From contig NZ_CACVCC010000018.1 of assembly GCF_902729355.1 (NCBI RefSeq), forward strand, positions 1 through 49,263: 49,263 nt of DNA, read 5' to 3'. The position numbers and the translations under genes were made by a program. Within the stretch, counting starts at the first letter, position 1; each line of letters begins with the position of its first letter. Of this stretch, positions 36,356-45,490 are shown in pieces. The stretch comes from Streptococcus sp. S784/96/1 (GTDB lineage Bacteria; Bacillota; Bacilli; Lactobacillales; Streptococcaceae). Under the pieces are notes generated by a model, which did no database searches, was not told the DNA's origin, and worked only from the letters and a program-made list of their open reading frames with translations.

Positions 36356-39300
36356 TGATTGGGAGTTTTCCGAAAGGCCGTTAACCTTAAAAGATACGAT
36401 AGAGTTTTGTGATGATTTTGAATGGTCAAAAATATCAATACCTCATGATTGGTTAATATTTGATACCAATCAACTATATCGTAATAGTGAGGGATGGTAT
36501 AAAAGGAAATTTTACATAGATGATATTAGGCAAGTAAGTTTAATGTTCGAAGGGGTGTATCCCGAATCAGATATTTATGTTAATCGAAGTAAAGTTGCTA
36601 CTCATAAGAATGGTTATACGTCGTTTGATGTGGATATTACTCCTTTTTGTAATATTGGAGGAAATGAATTAATTGTACATGTGGTACATCGTTCGCCTAA
36701 TTCACGATGGTACTCGGGTGCGGGAATTTATAGAAAAGTTTGGTTAATCGAAAAAGATGCTATTCACATAATTCCTAATGGTATTTATTTATATGCAGTA
36801 CCCTTATCAGAAAATGAATGGGAATTAAATGTGGAAATTAAATTATCGCAAGAGGCAGATAGTATTTATATTAGTTGCTATCTAGATGATTTAGTTCATA
36901 AAGGGAAATATTCAACAAATAATTTTTGTATTAATATTTCTTGGAAAATAATCAATCCTAACTTATGGAGCCCTGAGACCCCTTACTTGTACCAGTTTGG
37001 AATCACATTGGATGGTGAGAGGTTTAGTGATTCTTACTTTTGTCAGTTTGGTTTTAAATCAATACTTTTTGATTCAGATATAGGTATGTTATTGAATGGG
37101 AAACCTATCAAAATTAAAGGAATTTGTCTCCATCATGATTTAGGATTGTTAGGTTCAGCAGTACATCGCTCAGCAATTAGGCGCCAATTAATGTTGATGA
37201 AAGAAATGGGGGCAAACGCTATTAGAACTGCTCACAATCCTGCTGCTACAGAACTATTGGAGTTAGCAGATGAATTAGGATTTCTTGTTCAATCAGAGTT
37301 TACCGATGTTTGGAAACATTCTAAAACCCCATATGATTATTCAATATATTTCGACAAATACTTTAAAAAAGATGTTAAAGACTGGATTTGTCGTGATCGT
37401 AATCATGTTAGTGTTTTTATGTGGTCTATTGGAAATGAAATCTATGATACACATGGACGTGAGGACGGATTGAATACAGCTCTAGAATTAATTGATTTAG
37501 TAAAACAATATGATTCTCACGAAAATGCAAAAATAACATTTGGTTCTAACTATCTCCTTTGGGAGAACACGCAGAAAGTGGCGGATTATTTAAAGTTAGT
37601 TGGCTATAATTATGGAGAGGAGTTGTATGAGGAACATCATAAGAGATATCCTGACTGGATTATTTATGGTAGTGAGACAATCTCTATAGTTTCTAGTAGA
37701 GGGGTTTATCATTTTCCTGTTGAGGAAAAAATACTTTCTGATGATGATTTACAGACGTCCTCTTTAGGAAATAGTACAACTAGTTGGGGCTCTAAAGATT
37801 TAGAAAAATCATTGTTAACAGATATTAAAACGCCTTATTCGTTGGGACAGTTCATCTGGGCGGGAATTGATTATTTAGGTGAACCTACACCATATCATAC
37901 GAAAAATTCGTATTTAGGTCAGGTTGATACAGCAGGTTTCCCTAAAGATGCTTATTTCCTTATTAAATCAATTTGGAATTCTGAACCTATGATTCACTTA
38001 TACCCTTATTGGGATTTTTCGAAAGGACAGAAAATTGATGTTGGAGTTGTTAGTAACCTTCATAGGGTAGAAGTAAGGTTGGATGATCAATTAATGTTTG
38101 AACAAGTATTGGATGAAGAGGATGGTTCACGTCGTTTCCAAGCTATGGGGAAAATTAAATATCAAAAAGGAAAACTTAGTGCTTACGGATACGATAAGAC
38201 AAATCAACTAATATGTGAACAGCATCAAGAGAGTTTTACGGAACCTATAAAATTGCTTGCTAGAGTGGAGCCGGTTAGTTTTCTTTTTAAAGATGATGAA
38301 TCAGTCATACTTTATATAGATTTAGAAGTCATAGATGAATTGGGGCGTGTAGTAGCTAATGCCAATAATACAGTCCATGTATCGGATATCAGTAATGTGA
38401 AGATATTAGGTCTTGATAATGGTGATGCTACGGATTTTACACAGTATGTTACATTACAAAAGAGGTTATTTAATGGTAAATTGTTGTGTATGGCTCAAGT
38501 GATAGACATGACTCAGCCCGTGAGAATTATTTTTGAATCTGAGGGGCTATATGGAATAAAACTTTTAATAGATATATTTACACGAACGGTTGAAACCTGT
38601 GAATTAAAACAATTAAACGTTGTACAGCCTAAACTAATAAGAAAAATTGAACTTGTAAGTCAAGATATTTCTCAAAATGATCAATCATTTGAGGTTGAAG
38701 CAAGTGTTTTACCTTCTGACGCAAGAACTCAAGTTATTGAATGGCGTGTAACAGATAGTAAAGGAATTGATTCTAACATTGTTGATTATTCTATTAAAGA
38801 TAATAAAATGAGAATTACTCCAATTGCTGACGGCACCTTCTACGTCCGAGCAGGAATTAAAAATGATAAAAATCATATTGATCGCTACTCTATGTTAGAC
38901 TTTGAACTATCAGGATACGGTTCTTATCTTTTGAATCCCTATCAACCAATATCTGGTGGTTTATATTCAAGAAGTAATGTCGAATTGACAAGTGGAAATG
39001 AAAGGGGTGTTGCAACACTTAGAGACGAAACTTGTTACGTAATATTTGATAATGTTAATTTTGGTTTGGCGGGAGCTGATCGATTAACGTTGTCATTATT
39101 TCCTTTAGAGGGGAATCGTTTCCCAATTGAAGTATGGAAAGGAGTACCAACTACTGAAGATGCACAGTTAATTGAAATTATTTTTTATGATAAAGGTAGT
39201 ATTTGGAATACTTATCAGGAGCAGACCTATCAATTAAGTAAAAGATTATATGGGGTTCAAACTATTTCATTTGTCTTTAAACAAAAAGTGCATATGAAAG

Positions 39301-39686
39301 AGTTCTTATTCCATAGATGCAGACGTCAATCGGAAGTTATTAGAGCGATAGAATATGATAGTCTGTATGGAGATAGTTATGAAGTTATTGCAGATGCTAT
39401 TGTAAATATAGGTAATAATGTTACTCTTGCCTTTGATGAATTTGACTTCAAGGATACTACAAATTCGGTTATTAAAATTAATGGTAAAACCTCGAACCAT
39501 TCTAACAGTATTTTAATTAAGCGATTATCTAAAGATAAAGAGTATCGAGATTTCATTGAAATTACTCAATCAGATGAATATCAATGGACAGAACATCATT
39601 TAGTACCTATAAATGATTTAATGAAAATAGAATTAATATTTTTACCTGGATCCAACTTTAACCTGAAAAGTTTTATCTTAGAATAA
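36330..39686 (+). CDS. Large GH2 glycosidase with extended C-terminus
   Basis: This 1118-residue protein has no signal peptide. It has a GH2 sugar-binding domain (SIPHDWLIFDTNQLYRNSEGWYKR, then RWYSGAGIYRKVWL), an Ig-like domain, and a barrel with acid/base E370 (WSIGNEIYDTHG) and nucleophile E449 (IYGSETISI). After residue ~650 come Ig-like and further beta domains, with about 300 C-terminal residues resembling a carbohydrate-binding module (YGSYLLNPYQPISGGLYSRSN). AGGAGGG just upstream supports the ATG at 36330 inside the preceding gene. The context (GH67, uronate genes) makes a beta-xylosidase, beta-galactosidase or beta-glucuronidase on decorated xylan fragments possible. Family is certain, substrate is not. 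The gene is clearly AT-rich relative to xylA. Confidence 0.85.
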   Translation: MRKETQLIDDWEFSERPLTLKDTIEFCDDFEWSKISIPHDWLIFDTNQLYRNSEGWYKRKFYIDDIRQVSLMFEGVYPESDIYVNRSKVATHKNGYTSFDVDITPFCNIGGNELIVHVVHRSPNSRWYSGAGIYRKVWLIEKDAIHIIPNGIYLYAVPLSENEWELNVEIKLSQEADSIYISCYLDDLVHKGKYSTNNFCINISWKIINPNLWSPETPYLYQFGITLDGERFSDSYFCQFGFKSILFDSDIGMLLNGKPIKIKGICLHHDLGLLGSAVHRSAIRRQLMLMKEMGANAIRTAHNPAATELLELADELGFLVQSEFTDVWKHSKTPYDYSIYFDKYFKKDVKDWICRDRNHVSVFMWSIGNEIYDTHGREDGLNTALELIDLVKQYDSHENAKITFGSNYLLWENTQKVADYLKLVGYNYGEELYEEHHKRYPDWIIYGSETISIVSSRGVYHFPVEEKILSDDDLQTSSLGNSTTSWGSKDLEKSLLTDIKTPYSLGQFIWAGIDYLGEPTPYHTKNSYLGQVDTAGFPKDAYFLIKSIWNSEPMIHLYPYWDFSKGQKIDVGVVSNLHRVEVRLDDQLMFEQVLDEEDGSRRFQAMGKIKYQKGKLSAYGYDKTNQLICEQHQESFTEPIKLLARVEPVSFLFKDDESVILYIDLEVIDELGRVVANANNTVHVSDISNVKILGLDNGDATDFTQYVTLQKRLFNGKLLCMAQVIDMTQPVRIIFESEGLYGIKLLIDIFTRTVETCELKQLNVVQPKLIRKIELVSQDISQNDQSFEVEASVLPSDARTQVIEWRVTDSKGIDSNIVDYSIKDNKMRITPIADGTFYVRAGIKNDKNHIDRYSMLDFELSGYGSYLLNPYQPISGGLYSRSNVELTSGNERGVATLRDETCYVIFDNVNFGLAGADRLTLSLFPLEGNRFPIEVWKGVPTTEDAQLIEIIFYDKGSIWNTYQEQTYQLSKRLYGVQTISFVFKQKVHMKEFLFHRCRRQSEVIRAIEYDSLYGDSYEVIADAIVNIGNNVTLAFDEFDFKDTTNSVIKINGKTSNHSNSILIKRLSKDKEYRDFIEITQSDEYQWTEHHLVPINDLMKIELIFLPGSNFNLKSFILE

Positions 39687-39713
39687 TATATGATTATACG
39701 ATGGAGAAAAAAC

Positions 39714-41051
39714 ATGAAAAAAATGCGTAAATTTGGTTTAACGTTAATGACATTGTTATCAGCTGGAACACTTTTAGCAGCTTGTGGAAGTAATAAAGAA
39801 GCAAAAACGGGAGAGACCGGCAAATCTGACGAAAATGTGACACTTCGAGTATGGTGGTGGGGAAATGATGATAGGCATCAAGCAACACTAAGTATGATTG
39901 ATAATTTTGAAAAAAATAATTCAGATATCAAAGTTAAAGCTGAGTATGTTGGTTTTGGTTCTTTAGATGAAAAAATTACAACAATGATTACTGGGGGAGC
40001 TGCAACAACACCAGATATTATTCAGATGGATAGAGGACAAGTTGCACGTTTTTCTCCTGACGGGAAAGGATTTTATGATCTTTCTAAACTTGAGGGTGTA
40101 GATTTGTCTGGATATGATGAAGAGTTTTTGAAGACTGGTCAATTTAATGGTATTCAAAACGGTGTTCCTCTGGGAAAAAATGTTGTTACTGTATTGTTTA
40201 ATAAAACAGCATTCGATAAAGTAGGTGCAAAGATTCCTACATCTTGGGATGAGCTAAAAGAAGAAGCCAAGAAATTTCCAGAGGGTTCATTCCCATTGGT
40301 ATTACCAACACCACGATTTGGTACAGGGATTTACTTGCAACAAAAAACTGGTAAAACAGAGTTTGATGAAAAAGGTAATATGAACTATACTAAAAAAGAT
40401 TATAAAGAAGCTTTAGCATGGTATATGGAAATGATTGAAGCTAAAGCGTTTAACTCACGTAAAGATTATTTAGAAAATGTAGGCAATGAACCAGTTTCGC
40501 TCGCTCAAAATTCAAAATTTATTAGTGGTGAATATGCTGGAGTTCTTGAGTGGACTGGTGGTATTGCAGGTAATGAACAAGCACTTAAAGACAGTGGTCA
40601 AGAATTGATTGTTGTTAAGGACATGCTAAAAAACAAAGATGCCAAAGGTTCATACACAATTGCAAAACCAACATTCTTATTTGTGATTAGTAAAGATGAG
40701 AAAAATCCTGAACAAGCTGGAAAATTCTTGAATGATTTTATAAATGGGGAAGAAGCTAATAAAATTCTTGGAGTAACACGGGGTGTACCAGCAAACTCTA
40801 AGACAGCTCAACTTTTGATTGATGAAGGAAAAGTGACTGGCGCAATTGAAGCTGGTTATGAGTATTCTAAGAATGTTCAAACGTTAAATCAAACGGTCTT
40901 TTATGAGGATTCAACGCTTCAAACTATTTTATCTGATGCTTTGGAAAATATGGAATTAAATGGATTAAGTTTAGATGATGCTGCAGAGTATGTTTATAGC
41001 AATACGAAAACTCAATCTGAAAAGTTAAAAGATACTTATAAGTTGAAGTAA
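39714..41051 (+). CDS. ABC transporter sugar-binding lipoprotein of the glucuronoxylan importer
   Basis: This 445-residue family-1 solute-binding protein has a lipoprotein signal ending in LLAAC (Cys24). Its body has PDIIQMDRGQVARFSPDGKGFYDLSKL and WDELKEEAKKFPEG. I chose the ATG at 39714 because GGAGA lies 10 bases upstream; a longer frame to 39690 lacks a site. It is the natural partner of the permeases at 33931-35666. Several Trp residues near the mature N-terminus (RVWWWGNDD) are usual for sugar stacking. A terminator-like hairpin follows, as after the arabinan binding protein. Confidence 0.9.
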   Translation: MKKMRKFGLTLMTLLSAGTLLAACGSNKEAKTGETGKSDENVTLRVWWWGNDDRHQATLSMIDNFEKNNSDIKVKAEYVGFGSLDEKITTMITGGAATTPDIIQMDRGQVARFSPDGKGFYDLSKLEGVDLSGYDEEFLKTGQFNGIQNGVPLGKNVVTVLFNKTAFDKVGAKIPTSWDELKEEAKKFPEGSFPLVLPTPRFGTGIYLQQKTGKTEFDEKGNMNYTKKDYKEALAWYMEMIEAKAFNSRKDYLENVGNEPVSLAQNSKFISGEYAGVLEWTGGIAGNEQALKDSGQELIVVKDMLKNKDAKGSYTIAKPTFLFVISKDEKNPEQAGKFLNDFINGEEANKILGVTRGVPANSKTAQLLIDEGKVTGAIEAGYEYSKNVQTLNQTVFYEDSTLQTILSDALENMELNGLSLDDAAEYVYSNTKTQSEKLKDTYKLK

Positions 41052-41058
41052 CAATATT

Positions 41059-41097
41059 AAAAAGTCGCCTAGTCGTTTGTACTAGAAGGCTTTTTTT
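41059..41097 (+). terminator. Hairpin after the second binding-protein gene
   Basis: A stem with a bulge is formed by GCCTAGT and ACTAGAAGGC, flanked by AAAAAG and TTTTTTT. It mirrors the hairpin after the arabinan binding protein at 5101 and probably sets a step-down in expression before uxuBA. Confidence 0.75.
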
Positions 41098-41114
41098 AAA
41101 GTAGAGGGAAAAAT

Positions 41115-42728
41115 ATGTTAAATAAAGAGCTACTACTAGATTTAGAGAATTTAGCTAAAAAAGGTTATCAGGTGCCAAAATTTGATGTTACAAACATGAG
41201 GGTAAGAACACAGCAACATCCTGAATGGATTCATTTTGGAGCTGGAAATATTTTTAGAGCTTTCCTAGCTTCAGCTCATCAATCTCTACTTAATCAGAAT
41301 TTAGTAGACACTGGAATAATTGTGGTCGAAGGTTACGATTATGAAATTATTGATTATTTAGTAGCTAATGATGATCTTACAATTAATGTTACCCTAAAGC
41401 AAGACGGTACTGTAGATAAAGCATTACTTGCTAGCGTTGCAGAAAATATAAAAATGGAACAAGGCACAAAGAAATTTGAAGATTTACTTGTTTATTCTCA
41501 ATCACCATCGTTGAAAATGATGACATTTACGATAACAGAAAAAGGATACCAGCTTTTTGATAGGGACGGTAAATTGCTGAGTGACATTGCTCAGGATATA
41601 GAGAAGGGCCCTTTACTAGCAGTAAGTTATCTTGGTAAGATACTGACTCTACTTATAAAGAGATTTGAGGCAGGAAGATTACCTATCGCACTTGTGAGTA
41701 TGGATAACATGTCTAAAAATGGAGAAAAGTTGCGTGATGCAATTCTTTACATTGCCAATGAATGGGTACTGAATAAATTTATTTCATATGATTTTATAAA
41801 TTATTTATTAGATTCTTCTAAAGTTACTTTTCCATGGACGATGATTGACAAAATTACACCTCGCCCCAATGAACAAATTGGGAAACTTTTAGAAAAAGAT
41901 GGTTTTTATTTGGAAAATAACCAGACTGGTAAGGGAAGTTTCATCGCTTCATATGTTAACGGAGAAGAGACACAGTATCTAATTATTGAAGATTCATTTC
42001 CCAATGGTCGCCTTCCCCTAGATAAAGTTGGAATTGTTTACACTGATAGAGGGACAGTTAATTTAGTAGAGACAATGAAAGTAACAACGTGTCTGAATCC
42101 TTTACATACTGCTCTTGCGCTTACAGGAGTACTGTTGGGATATGATTTAATTTCTGAGGAAATGAAGGATATTGATTTAGTTAAGATGATTACCCAACTC
42201 GGCTATAAAGAAGGTATGCCAGTTGTTCAAAATCCTAATATTATTGATCCGTATAATTTTATACGTGAAGTTATTGAAGTACGCTTGCCAAATCCTTTTA
42301 TGCCGGACACACCGCAACGTATAGCAACTGATACATCGCAAAAATTATCCATTCGTTTTGGGCATACTATACAGGGATATCTAGACAGCAAGTCGTTAAG
42401 TCCTCGTAATCTAACAATAATTCCATTTATATATGCTGTTTGGTACAGATACTTGTTAGGAATTGATGATGCAGGAAATATTTTTGAGAAAAGTCAAGAT
42501 TCAGTTAGCGAACGTTACTTAAACTTCTTTAATACGAGCCTTTGGGGGAAGCATATTACGCTTGAAGAATTAACTCCATTTTTAACAGATGAGATAATAA
42601 ATGGAGTAGACTTGATTGAAGCTGGGCTAGCAGATAAAATTTGCGCATATCTTAATAGAATGCTTGAGGGACCAGGAAAGGTAAGGGAATTATTACAAGA
42701 AATTACGTCACAGGAGAATAATATATGA
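41115..42728 (+). CDS. uxuB: D-mannonate oxidoreductase (fructuronate reductase)
   Basis: This 537-residue member of the mannitol dehydrogenase family reduces D-fructuronate to D-mannonate with NADH. It shows the dinucleotide motif FGAGNIFRAFLAS, KITPRPNE and the family signature VTTCLNPLHTALALTG. It overlaps uxuA by 4 bases (ATGA). With UxuA it forms the glucuronate branch for the acid released by GH67. Glucuronate isomerase (UxaC), needed one step before, is not in the window. Confidence 0.93.
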   Translation: MLNKELLLDLENLAKKGYQVPKFDVTNMRVRTQQHPEWIHFGAGNIFRAFLASAHQSLLNQNLVDTGIIVVEGYDYEIIDYLVANDDLTINVTLKQDGTVDKALLASVAENIKMEQGTKKFEDLLVYSQSPSLKMMTFTITEKGYQLFDRDGKLLSDIAQDIEKGPLLAVSYLGKILTLLIKRFEAGRLPIALVSMDNMSKNGEKLRDAILYIANEWVLNKFISYDFINYLLDSSKVTFPWTMIDKITPRPNEQIGKLLEKDGFYLENNQTGKGSFIASYVNGEETQYLIIEDSFPNGRLPLDKVGIVYTDRGTVNLVETMKVTTCLNPLHTALALTGVLLGYDLISEEMKDIDLVKMITQLGYKEGMPVVQNPNIIDPYNFIREVIEVRLPNPFMPDTPQRIATDTSQKLSIRFGHTIQGYLDSKSLSPRNLTIIPFIYAVWYRYLLGIDDAGNIFEKSQDSVSERYLNFFNTSLWGKHITLEELTPFLTDEIINGVDLIEAGLADKICAYLNRMLEGPGKVRELLQEITSQENNI

Positions 42729-43792
42729 AAATGTCATTCAGATGGTTTGGGAGTGATAATGATACTATTCCAATAGAGTATATAAAACAAATTCCTCGAG
42801 TTAATCAAGTTGTGTGGAGTCTCCATCAAAAGGTAGCTGGAGATGAATGGACGGAAGAAGAAATTGCAAAGGAGGTAGCGTATATTAAACATCATGGCTA
42901 TGAGATTGATGTAGTAGAAAGCGTGAATATTCATGATGATATCAAGTTAGGCTTACCAACAAGGGACTTTTATATTGAATGTTATAAAAAAACGCTTATA
43001 AATCTAGCTAAGCATGGTGTAAAAGTAGTTTGTTATAATTTTATGCCAATTTTCGATTGGGCTAGGACAGAATTATTTAGACCGTCAGAAGATGGATCTA
43101 CATCAATGTATTTTGAAAAAAGTAAGATTTTGTCTATGTCGCCTGAAAAATTAGTAGAATTTTTTAGCAATAATAAACAAGGAGGAACATTACCTGGCTG
43201 GGAGCCAGAGAGATTGAAAAACATTCAGTTACTGTTTGAAAAATATAAGGGACTGACAGAAGAAAAATTGTACGCTAATTTTAAATATTTTATTGATGCA
43301 ATTATTCCCACCTGTGAAAAATACGATATCAAAATGGCGATTCATCCGGATGACCCACCTTTTGAAATTTATGGCTTACCGCGCTTAGTCAATAACGTTC
43401 AAAACATTAGAAAAATTTTGGCAGCAAATTCAAGTTATTATAATGGTTTGACATTTTGCACAGGCTCATTAGGATCGGTGAAAGATAATGATCTTGTTGA
43501 ACTACTAGAAGAATTTATTGACAGGGTTCATTTTATGCATATCAGAAATGTACTCTTGGACAGTAAAGGGAATTTTTCAGAGGTGTCTCATTTAGATGAA
43601 GATGGTTCAGTTCCAATTATCCAAATTATTAAAGTTCTTATGGAGCATGATTATCAAGGCTATATACGACCAGATCATGGTAGGCATATTTTTGGAGAAA
43701 ATGAGACTAATGTAAGGCCAGGTTATGGCCTGTACGACCGTGCAATGGGAATTATGTATTTAAATGGTATTATTGATGGTTTAAGAGGTTAG
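42725..43792 (+). CDS. uxuA: D-mannonate dehydratase
   Basis: This 355-residue metal-dependent dehydratase turns D-mannonate into 2-keto-3-deoxy-D-gluconate. Hallmarks are SFRWFGSDNDTIPIEYIKQIPRV, CYNFMPIFDWARTEL, IHPDDPPFEIYGLPR, FCTGSLG, RVHFMHIRN and RPDHGRH, supplying the metal ligands. The start overlaps the uxuB stop, so the pair is translationally coupled. The next gene starts only 3 bases after its stop. Confidence 0.95.
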   Translation: MKMSFRWFGSDNDTIPIEYIKQIPRVNQVVWSLHQKVAGDEWTEEEIAKEVAYIKHHGYEIDVVESVNIHDDIKLGLPTRDFYIECYKKTLINLAKHGVKVVCYNFMPIFDWARTELFRPSEDGSTSMYFEKSKILSMSPEKLVEFFSNNKQGGTLPGWEPERLKNIQLLFEKYKGLTEEKLYANFKYFIDAIIPTCEKYDIKMAIHPDDPPFEIYGLPRLVNNVQNIRKILAANSSYYNGLTFCTGSLGSVKDNDLVELLEEFIDRVHFMHIRNVLLDSKGNFSEVSHLDEDGSVPIIQIIKVLMEHDYQGYIRPDHGRHIFGENETNVRPGYGLYDRAMGIMYLNGIIDGLRG

Positions 43793-43795
43793 AAC

Positions 43796-44587
43796 ATGGT
43801 TACAATTGGAGAAGTTGTTCAGCTACTTGAAAATGATCGGAAGGGTATAACACCTAGCGATGGTATTATTCATAGGTATAATCTCGAAGCTGAGTGTACT
43901 GGGATAATGGTCAGTTTTTCAGCCTCTATAAAAGATATTGAAAGAGCGTATCAACAAAAATGCAATTTGTTGATAAGCCATGAAGGTATCTATTATTCTC
44001 ATAACAATAGTCACTTTCTCGATACGCCAATATCAATTTATAAAAAAGAATTACTAGAAAAATATGGTATTGTAGTTTATCGCAATCATGATAGTGTTCA
44101 TAGAAGTTTTGGCGATTATATTACGAAGGGGCTGGTAGAGCAGTTGAACTGGAATTCACTGGTTACTAAGGAAGGCCAATATTATAGCATTATAGAGAAC
44201 ACTTACAGTGTTGGGGAGTTACTAACCCATTTATCAGAAAGTTTACGTTTGAATGGATGTAGGTATTTTGGAGATATAAATGCTACTGTCAATAAACTAG
44301 CTGTACTTGTTGGATACAGAGGAAGTGCTGCAAATATTATTGACTTGATAGCAGCTGAAAATCCTAATGCTATCATTATTGGTGAAGGACCTGAATGGGA
44401 GTACATAGAGTTTGTAAAAGATATTCTTCAGGTGCCGTATAAATCTAATTTAAAAGCACTGATTATTATCGGCCATGCTGAGAGTGAGAAGTACGGTATG
44501 GATTATTATGCTACTAACTATTTAAGCAAACGACTGTCAATACCAATATATTTTAGTGAAGATACGATTTCTCTTCAATTTTTTTAA
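43796..44587 (+). CDS. Nif3-like dinuclear-metal protein (DUF34)
   Basis: This 263-residue protein shows the Nif3/DUF34 pattern: an early IHRYNLEAECTGIMVSF..., LLISHEGIYYSH, a central metal-ligand region YRNHDSVHRSFGDYI, and near the end IIGHAESEKYGMDYYA with HAESE supplying a metal ligand. The family forms hexamers with a two-metal centre and has no settled reaction; housekeeping copies have been linked to GTP cyclohydrolase-like or metal functions. This copy is fused into the uxuBA transcript (3-base gap), which points to a dedicated role in uronate use. GGTTAG... gives a poor ribosome site, so it may be translated by coupling. Confidence 0.8.
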   Translation: MVTIGEVVQLLENDRKGITPSDGIIHRYNLEAECTGIMVSFSASIKDIERAYQQKCNLLISHEGIYYSHNNSHFLDTPISIYKKELLEKYGIVVYRNHDSVHRSFGDYITKGLVEQLNWNSLVTKEGQYYSIIENTYSVGELLTHLSESLRLNGCRYFGDINATVNKLAVLVGYRGSAANIIDLIAAENPNAIIIGEGPEWEYIEFVKDILQVPYKSNLKALIIIGHAESEKYGMDYYATNYLSKRLSIPIYFSEDTISLQFF

Positions 44588-44702
44588 GGTAAATTAAGGA
44601 GGTAAACTTAGTTCAATAAGCTAATTATGTTGCTAACCTAAATTAGTAGATTACTTTCTGTCTGGGATAGTATGATTTTTTGATGGAAGTGAAGGAGAAT
44701 AA
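44588..44702 (+). other. Spacer with an orphan ribosome-binding site
   Basis: TTAAGGAGG at about 44596-44604 is a strong ribosome site but is followed by no ATG at a normal distance (TAAACTTAGTTC...). It may be the leftover of a deleted gene. Further on, TATGAT at 44671-44676 could be a weak -10 for the aquaporin. Nothing else is evident. Confidence 0.3.
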
Positions 44703-45407
44703 ATGTTGAATTTTATTGGTGAATTTTTAGGAACTTTTATATTAATTTTATTAGTTAATGGTGTTTCTGCAGGTGTGTCCTTAAATAAAACTAAAACTCA
44801 ATACACAGGGTGGGTAATGATTGCCTTGGGTTGTGGCCTGGCAGTAACGGTAGCAGCTTATGTATCGAGTGGGCTCAGTGGAGCTCATCTTAACCCTGCA
44901 GTAACTATTGCAAGAGCTATTATTGGAGATTTAGCTTGGTCACAAGTACCAATTTATTTAGTAGCTCAAGTATGCGGTGCTTTGTTAGGAGCAGTAGCGA
45001 CATATTTTCATTACTATCCACACTGGAAAGAAACATCGGATCCTAGTGCAATTTTAGGATGTTTTGCAACAAGTCCCGCAATAAGGCATATGTGGTCAAA
45101 TTTATTTAGCGAGGTTATTGGAACAGCAGTATTAATGATATCAATACTAGCTGTAGACGTTAATAAGATTAGTTCGAATTTTGGACCACTCATTATAGGA
45201 GTGGTTGTTATATCAATAGGATTTTCATTAGGAGGAACAACAGGATATGCTATTAATCCTGCTAGGGATTTTGGTCCTAGGTTAGCTCATCAAATTTTAC
45301 CTATTCCAAATAAAGGGGGTTCAGATTGGTCATATGCTTGGATACCAGTTGTAGGCCCCATTATAGGGGGAGCTTTGGGAGCTTTATTTTATCAATGTAT
45401 ATTGTAA
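44703..45407 (+). CDS. Aquaporin/aquaglyceroporin (MIP family)
   Basis: This 234-residue channel has six membrane segments and the two NPA boxes, GAHLNPAVT and GYAINPARDFGPRLAH; the D after the second NPAR is typical of glycerol-conducting members. It lets water or small polyols cross the membrane. GAAGGAG precedes the ATG. Its presence in a uronate/xylan operon may relate to glycerol, polyol or other small neutral by-products. GlpF-like rather than AqpZ is likely, but selectivity is inferred. Confidence 0.92.
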   Translation: MLNFIGEFLGTFILILLVNGVSAGVSLNKTKTQYTGWVMIALGCGLAVTVAAYVSSGLSGAHLNPAVTIARAIIGDLAWSQVPIYLVAQVCGALLGAVATYFHYYPHWKETSDPSAILGCFATSPAIRHMWSNLFSEVIGTAVLMISILAVDVNKISSNFGPLIIGVVVISIGFSLGGTTGYAINPARDFGPRLAHQILPIPNKGGSDWSYAWIPVVGPIIGGALGALFYQCIL

Positions 45408-45490
45408 TCCCATGTTCCTAAATTGATTTCACCTAATTTCTACATAACATAAAAATAGTATTTATATATCAGTCATAGAAAAGGTAATGT

